A stretch of DNA of 64,000 bases from Onishia taeanensis (GTDB lineage: Bacteria; Pseudomonadota; Gammaproteobacteria; Pseudomonadales; Halomonadaceae): positions 372,001 through 436,000 of the forward strand of contig NZ_QLSX01000001.1 in the NCBI RefSeq assembly GCF_003268885.1, written 5' to 3'. Shown in pieces: positions 17,937 to 28,124 of the stretch. The stretch's first letter is position 1, and every line of letters starts with the position of its first letter. A model generated the notes under the pieces. It did not search any database. It was not told where the DNA came from and saw only the letters and a program-made list of their open reading frames with translations. The translations under genes and the position numbers were made by a program.

Positions 17937-19015
17937 TGCTGCAGGGCAGCGAGCTGCTCGGCCTGATACTCGTGGAGCAGGGGTTCGATGATCTCGCCAA
18001 GCTCGCCGGTCATCACCTCGTTAAGCTTGTAGAGCGTCAGGTTGATGCGGTGATCGGTGACTCGCCCCTGAGGAAAGTTATAGGTGCGAATGCGCTCGCT
18101 GCGATCCCCGGAGCCGACCAGCGAGCGACGGGTATCGGCCTGCTCGCGCTGCTGACTCTCCTGGGCGCTCTGCTTGAGCCGCGCGGCCAGCAGCGACATG
18201 GCCTTGGCGCGGTTCTTGTGCTGACTGCGCTCTTCCTGACACTCGACCACCACGCCGCTGGGCAGGTGAGTGATGCGGATCGCCGAATCGGTGGTGTTGA
18301 CGTGCTGGCCGCCAGCACCGCTGGAGCGGAAGGTATCGACGCGCAGGTCGTTGGTGTTGATGTCGATATCGCCGACCTGGTCGGCCTCAGGCATCACCGC
18401 CACGGTGCAGGCCGAGGTATGAATGCGCCCCTGGGATTCGGTCGCCGGCACCCGCTGCACCCGGTGTGCGCCGGATTCGAACTTGAGCCGGGCATAGACG
18501 CCCTCACCCTTGACCCGCGAGATCAGCTCCTTGTAGCCCCCCTGCTCGCCGTGGCTGGCACTGATCACCTCGACCTTCCAGCCGTGCTTTTCGGCGTAGC
18601 GGGAATACATGCGGAACAGATCACCGGCAAACAGCGCCGCCTCGTCGCCGCCGGTACCGGCGCGCACCTCCAGATAGATGCTGCGGCCGTCGTCCGGGTC
18701 CTTGGGCACCAGCAGCCGCTTGAGCGCCTCCTCGAGCGACGCCAGACGCTCCTGACCTTCGGCCTGCTCGAGCTCGGCCAGCTCGCGCATCTCGGCGTCG
18801 CTGTCTTCGAGCAGGGCCTGGGCGGCCTCGACATTGCCCTCGGTGGCGCGGAACTCCTGCCAGGTAGCCACCAACTCCTCGAGTTCGGCATATTCCCGGG
18901 AATAGTCGCGGAAGCGCGGCTGGTCGGCGATGACGTCGGGCTCGGCCAGCAGGGCCGAGAGTTCCTCGAAGCGCTCGGCAAAGGTATCCAGGCGCTGACG
19001 CAGTGTGGCTTTCAT
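17927..19015 (-). CDS. prfA: Peptide chain release factor 1 (RF1)
   Basis: RF1 ends translation at UAA and UAG codons. The 362-residue protein has the stop-codon-reading tripeptide PAT in [14 protein letters not shown], which distinguishes RF1 from RF2, and the catalytic GGQ in [16 protein letters not shown], whose glutamine is methylated by PrmC. The N-terminal helical domain and the [14 protein letters not shown] segment are typical. It starts 25 bp after hemA and shares one base with the first possible prmC start, in a hemA-prfA-prmC operon. Confidence 0.97.
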   Translation of the reverse strand: MKATLRQRLDTFAERFEELSALLAEPDVIADQPRFRDYSREYAELEELVATWQEFRATEGNVEAAQALLEDSDAEMRELAELEQAEGQERLASLEEALKRLLVPKDPDDGRSIYLEVRAGTGGDEAALFAGDLFRMYSRYAEKHGWKVEVISASHGEQGGYKELISRVKGEGVYARLKFESGAHRVQRVPATESQGRIHTSACTVAVMPEADQVGDIDINTNDLRVDTFRSSGAGGQHVNTTDSAIRITHLPSGVVVECQEERSQHKNRAKAMSLLAARLKQSAQESQQREQADTRRSLVGSGDRSERIRTYNFPQGRVTDHRINLTLYKLNEVMTGELGEIIEPLLHEYQAEQLAALQQEA

Positions 19016-19040
19016 GAAGGGTCCTGTTGTCTGGTGCCGG

Positions 19041-20315
19041 TCATCGAGGGTCCTGGGGACCGCGCTCGACGTCGAAAAGCAGCGCCTCGGCGGCCTCGAT
19101 CAGATCCTGGCGTTCGGCCCCGGAGGCCTCGCGCAGACCAAGGGTGGGGGCGTGCATGAGCTTGTTGGTCAGCTGACGAGCCAGGCGTGCAACGACCTTC
19201 TCCGGGTCGTCCCCGCGTGTCAGCTGCGCCAGCGCCTGTTCCTCGGACTCGGCGCGCATCTGCTCGCCCTGCTGCCGGTAGCGGCGAATCAAGTCACCGG
19301 CGCCGCGCACCCGGCGCTCGTGCTGCCAGCTACCTACGCCGTGCTCGATCAACACTTCAGCCTGATCGGCAGCCACCTGACGATGACGGCGGTTCTCTTC
19401 GATAACCTCTTGAAGGTCATCGACGGTATAAAGGAAGACATCATCCAGTTCGCCGACCTGCGGCTCAATGTCACGGGGCACGGCGATATCCACCATGAAC
19501 ACTGGCCGGTGGCGGCGCATCTTGATCGCCCGCTCGACCATGCCCTTGCCGAGAATCGGCAGCGGCGCTGCTGTGGATGAAATGACGATGTCGGCACGAG
19601 CCAAGGCATCGGGAATCTCGTTGAGGGAGATCGCCTCGCCGCCGAAGGAGTCCGCCAACTGCGCGGCCCGCTCACGGGTGCGGTTGGCCACGATCAGCGT
19701 TCGCACCCCCGCCTCCCGCAGGTGGCGGGCGACCAGCTCGATGGTTTCGCCGGCGCCGATCAACAGCGCCGTGGAGCGCTTGAGGTCATCGAAGATGCGA
19801 CTGGCCATGCTCACCGCAGCGTAGGCCACCGACACCGGGTTTTCGCCGATGCCCGTCTCGGTGCGCACCTGCTTGGCTATCGCGAAGGTGTGCTGAAACA
19901 GCCGTTCGAGCTCGCCGCCCAGCCCCTGGTGGCTGCGCGCCACCTGATAGGCATCCTTGAGCTGGCCAAGGATCTGCGGCTCGCCGAGCACCATGGAGTC
20001 CAGCCCCACGGCGACCCGCATCAGGTGACGGGCCGCGTCGCCGTCAAGATAATGGTAGGCCGCAGCCGACAGCTGTTCGACGCTGAGCGCATGAAAGCGA
20101 CTCAGCCATTCGAGAATCGCCGCCTCACCATCGCGCTCGATCACGCAATAGAGTTCGGTGCGATTGCAGGTCGACAGCAGCGCGGCCTCATGCACCTCGG
20201 TCAGAGCGCATAGCTCGGTCAGAGCCGCTTCCAGCTGCGCCGGGGTAAAGGCGACTTGCTCGCGCACCTCGACCGCTGCTGTCTTATGATTGATGCCAAG
20301 GGCCAAAAGCGTCAT
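19041..20315 (-). CDS. hemA: Glutamyl-tRNA reductase
   Basis: HemA reduces glutamyl-tRNA(Glu) with NADPH to glutamate-1-semialdehyde, the first step of C5 haem synthesis. The 424-residue product begins [23 protein letters not shown]. The catalytic cysteine is in [12 protein letters not shown], followed by [30 protein letters not shown] and the NADPH-binding [15 protein letters not shown]. The frame opens 7 codons earlier, but the ATG at 20315 matches E. coli HemA exactly; no strong ribosome site is visible before either start. It is divergent from the TPR lipoprotein gene. Confidence 0.96.
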   Translation of the reverse strand: MTLLALGINHKTAAVEVREQVAFTPAQLEAALTELCALTEVHEAALLSTCNRTELYCVIERDGEAAILEWLSRFHALSVEQLSAAAYHYLDGDAARHLMRVAVGLDSMVLGEPQILGQLKDAYQVARSHQGLGGELERLFQHTFAIAKQVRTETGIGENPVSVAYAAVSMASRIFDDLKRSTALLIGAGETIELVARHLREAGVRTLIVANRTRERAAQLADSFGGEAISLNEIPDALARADIVISSTAAPLPILGKGMVERAIKMRRHRPVFMVDIAVPRDIEPQVGELDDVFLYTVDDLQEVIEENRRHRQVAADQAEVLIEHGVGSWQHERRVRGAGDLIRRYRQQGEQMRAESEEQALAQLTRGDDPEKVVARLARQLTNKLMHAPTLGLREASGAERQDLIEAAEALLFDVERGPQDPR

Positions 20316-20547
20316 GCAATCAGAGTCTTCGCTCAAGGGGGTGGGTGCGAATCACGGCGCACGCCACGAGGCGCAGCGCGACAGCAGGGTAGCCTGTCTA
20401 ACACCTATATTTACGCCTGGGGAGTGGTCGCCGGATCGTCCGAAGACAGCAATTCTATCACAGCCCACCCATGGGACACGCCCCCATGGCTTTGCCCTTG
20501 CCCGGCAAGCCGTTATGCTGAACGCTGATTCCCTTGACGAGACGATC

Positions 20548-22287
20548 ATGCGCGCACGCCTGCTCAAGACGGCCCTCATCACGGCGACCCTCGCGCTGCT
20601 TACGGCCTGCCAGGGCATGCCGATGACCCACGATGCCAACGATCCCGGCATCGACGACCCCATGCGGGGAGCGCCGCCGGTCACTCAGGGCCTGGATGCC
20701 CAGGGCCTGGAAACCCTGCTGGTGGCAGAGCTGGCCGGTCGTCGCGGCCAGTATGAACGCGCCGCGCAGGGGTATCTTGACGCCGCCGAGCGCTATGACT
20801 CCGCAGCGCTGAGCGAGCGCGCCACCCTAGCGGCCCGTTTCAGCCAGCAGCCCGAGCTGTTCGAGACAGCCGCCCGCCGCTGGCATCAGCGCGCCCCCGA
20901 CGCAGAGGCCCCGCTGCGCCTGCTGGCGAGCCTTGCCCAGCAGCGCGGTGACTGGCAAACCGCTCTGGAATCACGGCTGACACTGGTTGCACAAGGCGAG
21001 CCGGGGGAGCTTGCAAGCTTCGCCGAACAGGCGCTGACTCAGGGTGCTGACCCACAGCCACTGGCGATTCGTCTACGCCGCCACCTGCTGGTGGCCGATG
21101 GCGATACCCCCTACGCTTACGACGCCGTGCTGGCTACCGCCCTGCTCGAAGCCGCCGGTGGCGAAGCCGAGCGGGCCGACGCACGGCTTGCCGACCTGGC
21201 CCGCACTCATCCCGAGCTTCCCGCCCTGTGGCTCACCCGCGCACGCATTTCCATGCAGCGAGGTAACCCGACTGCTGCGCGTCGCGCCGCCCAGCGCGGC
21301 CTGGAGACCTCTCCCGACGATACTCGCTTCCTGCTGCTGCTGGCCCGAAGCGAGCTGGCGCTGGGTCGAGTCGACGCCGCGGAGCGCCAGACCGATCGCC
21401 TACTGGCTCAGCAGGATGAGCATCCTGAACTGCGCCTGGGGCTGGCCCGCCTGTTCCTCGAAGCCAACCAACCTGCTCCAGCCCGCCGCCTGCTGCTGCC
21501 GCTGATCGACGACGACGCCACGCCTCCGGCGGCCTTCCTGCTGCTGGGCAGCATCGCCGAGCAGCAGGGCGAGGTCGACAATGCCCTGCTCTATTACCGC
21601 CAGGTGCCAGAGGGCGATCAGTTTCTCAGTGCCCGCCTGCAGGCGGCGCGCATGTTGATCGATGCGGATCGCCTGGCCGATGCCCTGGATTTCCTGCGAC
21701 TCGAGCGGCTGCGCCATGACGATCAGGCCGCCAATATCGCCTCCCTAGAGGTCGAGCTGCTTGATCAGGAGGGTGAGCGCGCCGCCGCCGATGAGGTGCT
21801 CGCCGAGGCCCGCGACCACCACCCCGACGACAACGGCCTGCTATATATGCAGGCGATGCGCAAATTCAACACCGGCGACCTGGACGGCATGGAAGCCGAT
21901 CTGCGCGAGCTGATCAAGCGCCGGCCCGACAACGCCATGGCCTTGAATGCGCTGGGCTTTACCCTGGCCGATATGACCACGCGCTTCGATGAAGCCTATG
22001 AGTTGATCGAGCGGGCCCATCGCCTGGCGCCCGACAATCCGGCCATCCTCGACAGTCTTGGCTGGGTCCTGCACAAGCAGGGGGAGAATGCCCGCGCCCT
22101 GCCCTATCTCGAGCAGGCCTACGCAATGATGCCGGATCAGGAAATTGCCGCCCATCTCGCCGAGGTGCTCTGGTCCCTTGAGCGCACCGCCGATGCTCGT
22201 CGCCTGGTCGAACGTGGCCTGTCACGCTTCGAGGACCGCCCCAAGCTTGATGAGCTGATACAGCGTATCCCCGCCCTGGCGCCCTGA
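20548..22287 (+). CDS. Tetratricopeptide-repeat lipoprotein
   Basis: A 579-residue predicted lipoprotein. The signal peptide MRARLLKTALITATLALL ends at a TAC lipobox, so the mature protein starts at the cysteine of ACQGMPM. The rest is a superhelix of TPR units, clearest near the C terminus (ALNALGFTLADMTTRFDEA, NPAILDSLGWVLHKQGEN, ALPYLEQAYAMMPD). Its role is unknown; it is the counterpart of the TPR protein next to lolB in Pseudomonas. The ATG at 20548 is chosen because it starts the lipoprotein signal; the frame is open far upstream. It is followed by lolB after 60 bp. Confidence 0.88.
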   Translation: MRARLLKTALITATLALLTACQGMPMTHDANDPGIDDPMRGAPPVTQGLDAQGLETLLVAELAGRRGQYERAAQGYLDAAERYDSAALSERATLAARFSQQPELFETAARRWHQRAPDAEAPLRLLASLAQQRGDWQTALESRLTLVAQGEPGELASFAEQALTQGADPQPLAIRLRRHLLVADGDTPYAYDAVLATALLEAAGGEAERADARLADLARTHPELPALWLTRARISMQRGNPTAARRAAQRGLETSPDDTRFLLLLARSELALGRVDAAERQTDRLLAQQDEHPELRLGLARLFLEANQPAPARRLLLPLIDDDATPPAAFLLLGSIAEQQGEVDNALLYYRQVPEGDQFLSARLQAARMLIDADRLADALDFLRLERLRHDDQAANIASLEVELLDQEGERAAADEVLAEARDHHPDDNGLLYMQAMRKFNTGDLDGMEADLRELIKRRPDNAMALNALGFTLADMTTRFDEAYELIERAHRLAPDNPAILDSLGWVLHKQGENARALPYLEQAYAMMPDQEIAAHLAEVLWSLERTADARRLVERGLSRFEDRPKLDELIQRIPALAP

Positions 22288-22347
22288 GGGCGCCGTCGAA
22301 AGGATCGCCCCTTACCCCTGGCCGACACCCGAAACCGAGAGAGCCCG

Positions 22348-22953
22348 ATGACCCGACGCTTCGTCCTTTTGATCGCCCTGGTCCTACTGGCCGGCTGTGC
22401 CACCCGTGGACCTGTCACCAGCGGCAGCGCCGAGCGCGGCCCCTGGCAGGATCAGGTCGCCCGCGTACAAGCCCTGACCAGTTGGACACTGGCCGGCAAG
22501 GTGGGGCTGCATACCGCCGATGAAAGCACTAGCGCCAACCTGGACTGGCGTCAGACGCCCAACTATTACCGGCTGCTGATCAGCGGGCCCTTCGGTGCCG
22601 GCCGCAGCACCCTCGAGGGCACCGCCCAGAAGGTGACGCTGACCACCAGTGAAGGCCGCGTGAGCGCCGCAAGCGCCGAGGCGCTGCTCGACCAGGAACT
22701 GGGCTGGTCACTGCCGGTGTCATCGCTGGATCACTGGGTCCGCGGTCTGCCCGCCCCGGGCGATGCCTTTGAACGCGATACCGACGCCCTGGGCTACCCC
22801 ACCCAACTGACCCAGGCCGGCTGGACCATCGACTACTCGGGCTGGATGCCGGCCAATGGGCTATGGCTGCCACGCCGCCTGAATATGCAGCGCACCGGCA
22901 TCGAGGCCACCCTGATCATCAACGCCTGGCAGCCGGAGGCCAAGGGTGACTGA
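22348..22953 (+). CDS. lolB: Outer-membrane lipoprotein receptor LolB
   Basis: LolB takes lipoproteins from the periplasmic carrier LolA and inserts them in the outer membrane, and is itself a lipoprotein. The 201-residue product has signal MTRRFVLLIALVLLAGC with a lipobox LAGC, then the LolB fold with LTSWTLAGKVGLHT, NYYRLLISGPFGAGRSTLEG and a C-terminal LWLPRRLNMQRTG-type strand. The end overlaps ispE by 8 bp. The lolB-ispE-tRNA-prs order matches Pseudomonas. Confidence 0.94.
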   Translation: MTRRFVLLIALVLLAGCATRGPVTSGSAERGPWQDQVARVQALTSWTLAGKVGLHTADESTSANLDWRQTPNYYRLLISGPFGAGRSTLEGTAQKVTLTTSEGRVSAASAEALLDQELGWSLPVSSLDHWVRGLPAPGDAFERDTDALGYPTQLTQAGWTIDYSGWMPANGLWLPRRLNMQRTGIEATLIINAWQPEAKGD

Positions 22954-23833
22954 GACCAGAACATCAGACGCTGCCGTTAAACCTTCTCAGAACACAATCA
23001 GCTTGCCAGCACCCGCCAAGCTCAACCGCATGCTGCATATCACCGGGCGCCGCGCCGACGGCTATCATGAGCTGCAGACCCTGTTCCAGTTTCTGGATGT
23101 CGGCGACACCCTGCACTTCACTCCCCGAAACGATGACGCTATCCGTCTGACGCCGGCTCTCGCCGGCGTGGCCGCCGAGGATAACCTGGTGGTGCGCGCC
23201 GCCCGCCTGCTGCAAGCCGAGACCGGCTGTCGCCGCGGTGTCGATATTCACTTGGTCAAGCGCCTGCCAATGGGGGGAGGTCTTGGCGGCGGCAGCTCCA
23301 ACGCCGCCACCACCCTGCTCGCCCTGAATCGACTCTGGGCGCTCGGTCTCGACGAGGAGCGTCTGGCCACGCTGGGGCTGAGCCTTGGCGCCGATGTTCC
23401 CGTCTTCGTGCGTGGTCACGCCGCCTGGGCCGAAGGCGTCGGCGAACGCCTGACGCCGGTCACCCTGGACACCCCTCACTTCGTGGTGATTCACCCCGGC
23501 GTATCGGTCGCGACGGCGCGGGTCTTCCAGGCGCCTGAATTGACACGCGACACTGCGGCCATTAGACTTTCGCGCGCAATTGAGGGGGGCGCGTCGTGCT
23601 GGAGAAACGACTGCGAGACCACGGTTCGCAGGCTTTATCCGCAGGTCGACGAAGCCATCAGCTGGTTGGCCCAGCGGGCGCCGACCATGCTGACCGGCAC
23701 TGGCGCTTGCCTGTTCGGAAGTTTGACGAACGTCGAAGAGGCCGCTAGCATAGCGCGCCAAGTCGACCCACGCTGGCACGCCTTCACGGCGCAAGGCATG
23801 AACGTCTCCCCTCTGCACAAGGCTCTGGGGTGA
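22946..23833 (+). CDS. ispE: 4-diphosphocytidyl-2-C-methyl-D-erythritol kinase
   Basis: IspE phosphorylates CDP-methylerythritol in the MEP isoprenoid pathway. The 295-residue GHMP kinase shows PAPAKLNRMLHITGRRADGYHELQTLFQFLD at the N terminus and the ATP loop LPMGGGLGGGSSNAATTL. The aspartate of LGADVPVFVRGHAAWAEGVG contributes to catalysis. The start is GTG at 22946, with GGAGG six bases before it inside lolB. The coding region uses an 8-bp overlap with lolB. Confidence 0.94.
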   Translation: MTETRTSDAAVKPSQNTISLPAPAKLNRMLHITGRRADGYHELQTLFQFLDVGDTLHFTPRNDDAIRLTPALAGVAAEDNLVVRAARLLQAETGCRRGVDIHLVKRLPMGGGLGGGSSNAATTLLALNRLWALGLDEERLATLGLSLGADVPVFVRGHAAWAEGVGERLTPVTLDTPHFVVIHPGVSVATARVFQAPELTRDTAAIRLSRAIEGGASCWRNDCETTVRRLYPQVDEAISWLAQRAPTMLTGTGACLFGSLTNVEEAASIARQVDPRWHAFTAQGMNVSPLHKALG

Positions 23834-23924
23834 GGCAATCTGCCTAGATTGCCCGCACGACGGCTCTTGTTCCCAGGCATTTCTCCCGGGAAAGAGTGTA
23901 AGCAGAGTCGACAGGCAAGGTTAC

Positions 23925-23999
23925 TGGGGTATAGCCAAGTGGTAAGGCACCGGTTTCTGGTACCGGCATTCGCAGGTTCGAGTCCTGCTACCCCAGCCA
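23925..23999 (+). tRNA. tRNA-Gln (anticodon CTG)
   Basis: A 75-nt cloverleaf with encoded CCA. The acceptor stem TGGGGTA pairs with TACCCCA, the D arm is GCC...GGC, and the anticodon stem CCGGT/ACCGG encloses loop TTCTGGT with anticodon CTG. The T arm has GTTCGAGT. It sits between ispE and prs, as tRNA-Gln does in Pseudomonas. Confidence 0.97.
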
Positions 24000-24068
24000 T
24001 TCCCTCCCGAGTCGACCGCCCGTCAACATCCCTCATAGAGATTCCCAAGACTCCAAAGGTGGCTGCGC

Positions 24069-25010
24069 GTGTCTAAATTGATGGTTTTCGCCGGGAACGC
24101 CAATCCCGAACTTGCCCGCAAGATTGCCGAAGGACTCGACAATCGCCTAGGCCACGCCACGGTAGGCCAGTTCAGCGACGGCGAAATCGCGGTCGAAATC
24201 AACGAGAACGTCCGCGGCAAGGACGTTTTCGTACTGCAGTCCACCTGCGCGCCCACCAACGACAACATCATGGAACTGGTCCTGATGATTGATGCGTTGC
24301 GTCGCGCCTCTGCCGCCCGCATCACGGCGGTGGTTCCCTACTTCGGCTACGCACGCCAGGACCGCCGCGTCCGCTCGGCCCGCGTGCCCATCTCCGCCAA
24401 GATCGTCGCCGACATGATGGTCAAGGCCGGCGTTGACCGGGTGATGACCATGGATCTGCACGCCGATCAGATTCAGGGCTTCTTCGATGTGCCCGTCGAC
24501 AACGTCTACGGCTCACCGATCCTGCTCGACGATATCGAGCGCCAGAATTACGAAGACCTGGTCGTGGTCTCCCCGGACGTGGGCGGCGTGGTTCGCGCCC
24601 GGGCTATCGCCAAGCAGCTCAATGCTGATCTCGCCATCATCGACAAGCGTCGCCCCCAGGCCAACCAGGCTCAGGTAATGCATATCATCGGCGAGATCGA
24701 AAACCGCACCTGCGTGGTGGTGGACGACATGATCGATACCGCCGGCACCCTGTGCAAGGCCGGTGAGGCGCTCAAGGCGCACGGCGCACGCCGCGTGGTG
24801 GCCTACGCCACTCACCCGATCCTGTCCGGTCCGGCCGTCGACAACATCACCGGCTCGGTGCTCGACGAGGTCGTGGTGGCCGACACCATCCCGCTGTCCG
24901 AATCAGCACGCCGGAGCGGCAAGATCCGCCAGCTGTCGGTGGCCGGTCTGATCGCCGAGGCGATCCGCCGCGTCAGCAACGAAGAATCCGTCAGCGCGAT
25001 GTTCCACTGA
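24069..25010 (+). CDS. prs: Ribose-phosphate pyrophosphokinase (PRPP synthase)
   Basis: Prs makes PRPP from ribose-5-phosphate and ATP for nucleotide, histidine, tryptophan and NAD synthesis. The 313-residue protein has [20 protein letters not shown], the ATP-binding [10 protein letters not shown], the flexible-loop RARAIAKQ region, and the PRPP loop [12 protein letters not shown]. The start is GTG at 24069 ([14 protein letters not shown] follows the start), agreeing with the Pseudomonas N terminus. It begins 70 bp after tRNA-Gln and may be co-transcribed with it. Confidence 0.96.
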   Translation: MSKLMVFAGNANPELARKIAEGLDNRLGHATVGQFSDGEIAVEINENVRGKDVFVLQSTCAPTNDNIMELVLMIDALRRASAARITAVVPYFGYARQDRRVRSARVPISAKIVADMMVKAGVDRVMTMDLHADQIQGFFDVPVDNVYGSPILLDDIERQNYEDLVVVSPDVGGVVRARAIAKQLNADLAIIDKRRPQANQAQVMHIIGEIENRTCVVVDDMIDTAGTLCKAGEALKAHGARRVVAYATHPILSGPAVDNITGSVLDEVVVADTIPLSESARRSGKIRQLSVAGLIAEAIRRVSNEESVSAMFH

Positions 25011-25133
25011 CGTCCCGACAAGGGACAAACGGAACACCGCGCAGGATACGCGCGCCGTCAGGCGCTCTTGGAAACGTCAACGCTTGGTCGCGGGCTTGGC
25101 GTTCTCCTCATCAAACCACTGAGGTTTCATTCA

Positions 25134-25796
25134 ATGTCCGATTTCAATCTTAATGCCAGCGTTCGCCACGACCTGGGGAAAGGTGCGAGCCGCCGCCTGC
25201 GTCGTGCGGACCTCGCCATCCCGGCGATCATCTACGGCGGTGAGACGGCTCCCAAGTCTATCGCCATCGACAAGGCCCCGTTCTACAAGGCCATCGAAGA
25301 TGAGTCCTTCTTCTCCTCCGTGATCACACTGGACGTGGAAGGTCAGAAGGAGCAGGTCGTGGTTCGTGACCTGCAGCGTCACCCCTTCAAGCCGCTGGTG
25401 ACTCACGCCGACTTCCTGCGCGTCGACGCTACCCACGAGCTGACCCTGCATGTTCCGCTGCACGTGGTGGGTGAAGACACCAGCCAGGCGATCAAGGACG
25501 AGGACGGCGAGCTGCACGTGCTGGCTTCCGACGTCGAGATCAGCTGCCTGCCGAAGGATCTCCCCGAGTATCTGGAAGTGGATATCAGCAACCTCGAGCT
25601 GGGCACCACCCTGCACCTGTCCGACCTTGTCGTCCCGGCGGGCGTGACCCTGGTTGCACTGACCCACGGCGAAGATCACGACAACGCCGTACTGAGCGTG
25701 ACCAAGGCCAAGGTTCGGGCCGAGGAAAGCGAAGAAGGCGAAGAAGCCGACGCACCGGCAGCGAAGCCGGCTGAAGACGAAGGCGAAACCGAGTAA
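25134..25796 (+). CDS. rplY: 50S ribosomal protein L25, long (CTC/TL5-type) form
   Basis: L25 binds 5S rRNA. The 220-residue product is the long form: an N-terminal L25 domain ([27 protein letters not shown]) plus a beta-rich TL5 domain (about 100-185) and an acidic C-terminal tail rich in E and A. The ATG at 25134 has GAGG before it; the frame is open 22 codons upstream. It follows prs and ends at a strong terminator. Confidence 0.95.
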   Translation: MSDFNLNASVRHDLGKGASRRLRRADLAIPAIIYGGETAPKSIAIDKAPFYKAIEDESFFSSVITLDVEGQKEQVVVRDLQRHPFKPLVTHADFLRVDATHELTLHVPLHVVGEDTSQAIKDEDGELHVLASDVEISCLPKDLPEYLEVDISNLELGTTLHLSDLVVPAGVTLVALTHGEDHDNAVLSVTKAKVRAEESEEGEEADAPAAKPAEDEGETE

Positions 25797-25850
25797 TCGG
25801 CGGCGCCTGCGGGCATGCCGGCTAGCCGTCATGCCCGTGCTGTCTTCTGA

Positions 25851-25881
25851 AAATCAAGCGCTTCGGCGCTTGATTTTTTTT
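25851..25881 (+). terminator. Rho-independent terminator after rplY
   Basis: An 11-bp stem AAATCAAGCGC closes a TTCG loop and is followed by a run of eight T counted from the stem end. It lies 55 bp after the rplY stop and separates the prs-rplY transcript from pth. Confidence 0.92.
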
Positions 25882-25945
25882 GCCTGTCACAAGCCCTACC
25901 TGTAGCCCCTCGAACACACGCCCCCGAACACGCGAGGACACCGGC

Positions 25946-26530
25946 ATGAGTCAGCTGAAAGCGATTATCGGCCTTGGCAACCCGGGTGCCGACTACGATG
26001 CCACCCGGCACAATGCCGGCGCCTGGCTGATAGAGTCCCTGGCACGCGATCATCACGTCGCCCTGCGCCCAGAGCGCAAGTTCCTGGGTCTCTATTCGAA
26101 GATCACTCTGGCCGGCCAGGACCTGCACCTCTTGTACCCACAGACCTTCATGAACAAGAGCGGCGGCTCCGTGTCCGCCCTGGCCAAGTTCTTCAAGCTT
26201 GCCCCCGAAGAGCTGCTGGTCGCCCACGACGAGCTCGATATCGCCCCCGGCACTGCCCGCTATAAGCAAGGCGGTGGACACGGCGGCCATAACGGTCTGC
26301 GCGACATCATCGCCTCGCTGGGCAACGCCAAGGACTTCCACCGGCTGCGCATCGGCATCGGCCACCCCGGTGACGCCCGCCAGGTCGTCAACTATGTGCT
26401 GGGTCGTCCCGGCAAGGCAGAACGCACCGCCATCGACGCCTCCATCGACGAGATCGAACGCACTCTGCCGGATGCCGTCAGCGGTGACTGGGCGCGAGCC
26501 ATGAACCGGCTGCACAGCTTCAAGGGGTGA
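25946..26530 (+). CDS. pth: Peptidyl-tRNA hydrolase
   Basis: Pth recycles peptidyl-tRNA by hydrolysing the ester bond. The 194-residue product has the family motifs IIGLGNPGADYDATRHNAGAW (with the catalytic His of RHNAG), QTFMNKSGGSV, VAHDELDIAPG and GGGHGGHNGLRDI. The ATG at 25946 has a GAGGA site. It is next to ychF, the common pair in Gammaproteobacteria. Confidence 0.96.
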   Translation: MSQLKAIIGLGNPGADYDATRHNAGAWLIESLARDHHVALRPERKFLGLYSKITLAGQDLHLLYPQTFMNKSGGSVSALAKFFKLAPEELLVAHDELDIAPGTARYKQGGGHGGHNGLRDIIASLGNAKDFHRLRIGIGHPGDARQVVNYVLGRPGKAERTAIDASIDEIERTLPDAVSGDWARAMNRLHSFKG

Positions 26531-26677
26531 CGACACAACCGCTACTCGCGCGCTGAGGCTTGCCTGGCCGAACCGTTGCCCGCCAGTTTTTCGCTGGGCA
26601 CGGCGCTGCTAGAGAAGGTCTGCCGTGTGGCGTAGAATGCCCGCCATCGTTTTTCCACCGAATTCCAGGAACACACC

Positions 26678-27769
26678 ATGGGTTTCAACTGCGGTATCGT
26701 CGGCCTGCCCAACGTCGGCAAGTCCACCCTCTTCAATGCCCTGACCAAGTCGGGCATCGACGCCGAAAACTTCCCCTTCTGCACCATCGAGCCCAACGTC
26801 GGCATCGTGCCGATGCCGGACCCGCGCCTCGACAAGCTGGCTGAGATCGTCAAGCCCCAGAAGGTGCTGCCCACCACCATGGAGTTCGTCGATATCGCGG
26901 GCCTCGTCGCCGGTGCTTCCAAGGGTGAGGGCCTGGGCAACAAGTTCCTGGCCAACATCCGCGAAACCGACGCCATCGCTCACGTGGTGCGCTGCTTCGA
27001 TAACGACAACGTCATCCACGTCGCCAACCAGGTCGACCCCGAGGCGGACATCGAGATCATTAACATGGAGCTGGCGCTTGCCGATCTCGATACCGTCGAG
27101 CGCGCCATCCAGCGCCTGGTGCGGGTCGCCAAGGGCGGCGACAAGGACGCCATCGCCACCAAGGCGATCCTTGAGCGCATCCAGCCTCACCTGGCCGAGG
27201 GCCAGCCGCTGCGCAGCTTCGGCCTCGATGCTGACGAGCAGCAGCAGCTTAAGAGCTTTGGTTTCCTGACTCTGAAGCCGACCATGTACATCGCCAACGT
27301 CAACGACGATGGCTTCGAGAACAACCCCTATCTCGACAAGGTGCGCGAGATCGCCAGCGCCGAGGGCGCTATGGTGGTGCCGGTCTGCAACCAGATCGAG
27401 GCCGAGATTGCCGAACTCGAAGACGAAGAACGCGCCATGTTCCTCGACGAGCTGGGGATGGACGAGCCCGGCCTTGATCGCGTGATTCGTGCCGGCTATG
27501 AACTGCTGGGACTGCAGACCTACTTCACCGCCGGGGTCAAGGAAGTGCGCGCCTGGACCGTCAAGGTCGGCGCCACCGCCCCGGAAGGCGCTGGCGTGAT
27601 CCACACCGACTTCCAGAAAGGCTTCATTCGCGCCGAAGTGGTCGGCTACGACGATTTCGTGTCACTGGGAGGCGAGCAGGGTGCCAAGGATGCCGGCAAG
27701 TGGCGCCTGGAAGGCAAGGAGTACATCCTCAAAGACGGCGACGTGGTGCACTTCCGCTTCAACGTCTAA
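26678..27769 (+). CDS. ychF: Redox-regulated ATPase YchF (Obg-like)
   Basis: YchF is a ribosome-associated P-loop protein of the OBG family that prefers ATP. The 363-residue product starts [22 protein letters not shown] (G1) and has the [11 protein letters not shown] switch, the G3-like [18 protein letters not shown], and NVNDDG in the place of the GTP-specific NKxD. The C-terminal TGS domain includes [20 protein letters not shown]. It is downstream of pth and has its own 147-bp leader. Confidence 0.96.
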   Translation: MGFNCGIVGLPNVGKSTLFNALTKSGIDAENFPFCTIEPNVGIVPMPDPRLDKLAEIVKPQKVLPTTMEFVDIAGLVAGASKGEGLGNKFLANIRETDAIAHVVRCFDNDNVIHVANQVDPEADIEIINMELALADLDTVERAIQRLVRVAKGGDKDAIATKAILERIQPHLAEGQPLRSFGLDADEQQQLKSFGFLTLKPTMYIANVNDDGFENNPYLDKVREIASAEGAMVVPVCNQIEAEIAELEDEERAMFLDELGMDEPGLDRVIRAGYELLGLQTYFTAGVKEVRAWTVKVGATAPEGAGVIHTDFQKGFIRAEVVGYDDFVSLGGEQGAKDAGKWRLEGKEYILKDGDVVHFRFNV

Positions 27770-27900
27770 GCCCTGAGCGCCGAAGACCTGATCGGCATGC
27801 CCCGGCGCAGAGGTTTTGACTCAAAGCGATGAAAAAAGCCGATGTATCATGCTCTTATGGTTGACGAATCACAGCCTCTTGAGTAACATTCATCGCCGTT

Positions 27901-27977
27901 GGCTACATAGCTCAGCTGGTTAGAGCACATCACTCATAATGATGGGGTCCCCTGTTCGAATCAGGGTGTAGCCACCA
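27901..27977 (+). tRNA. tRNA-Met (anticodon CAT), elongator type
   Basis: A 77-nt cloverleaf including CCA. Acceptor GGCTACA pairs with TGTAGCC, the D loop is AGCTGGTTA, the anticodon stem CATCA/TGATG encloses CTCATAA (anticodon CAT), and the T loop is TTCGAAT. The fully paired first acceptor base points to the elongator, not the initiator. A strong terminator follows within 10 bp. Confidence 0.95.
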
Positions 27978-27985
27978 GAACTCGT

Positions 27986-28024
27986 AAAAACGCCCGAACG
28001 GCTAGCCGTTCGGGCGTTTTTTTT
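27986..28024 (+). terminator. Rho-independent terminator after tRNA-Met
   Basis: A long stem (AAAACGCCCGAACGG and its complement) around a CTAG loop, followed by eight T. It ends the tRNA-Met transcript. Confidence 0.93.
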
Positions 28025-28124
28025 GACCCGTTCAGGCATACGTGACATCAATAGAGCTCAGCCCGACATGCCCGCCTGCTCCAGGCTTGGGCTGGCGCGC
28101 GAGTCGATTCAAAGGATTGTGACG

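Noticed and set aside
23925-23999. tRNA-Gln as an integration site of a genomic island
   Set aside because: No integrase, no repeated tRNA 3-prime end and no composition change were seen downstream; prs and rplY follow in the usual order.
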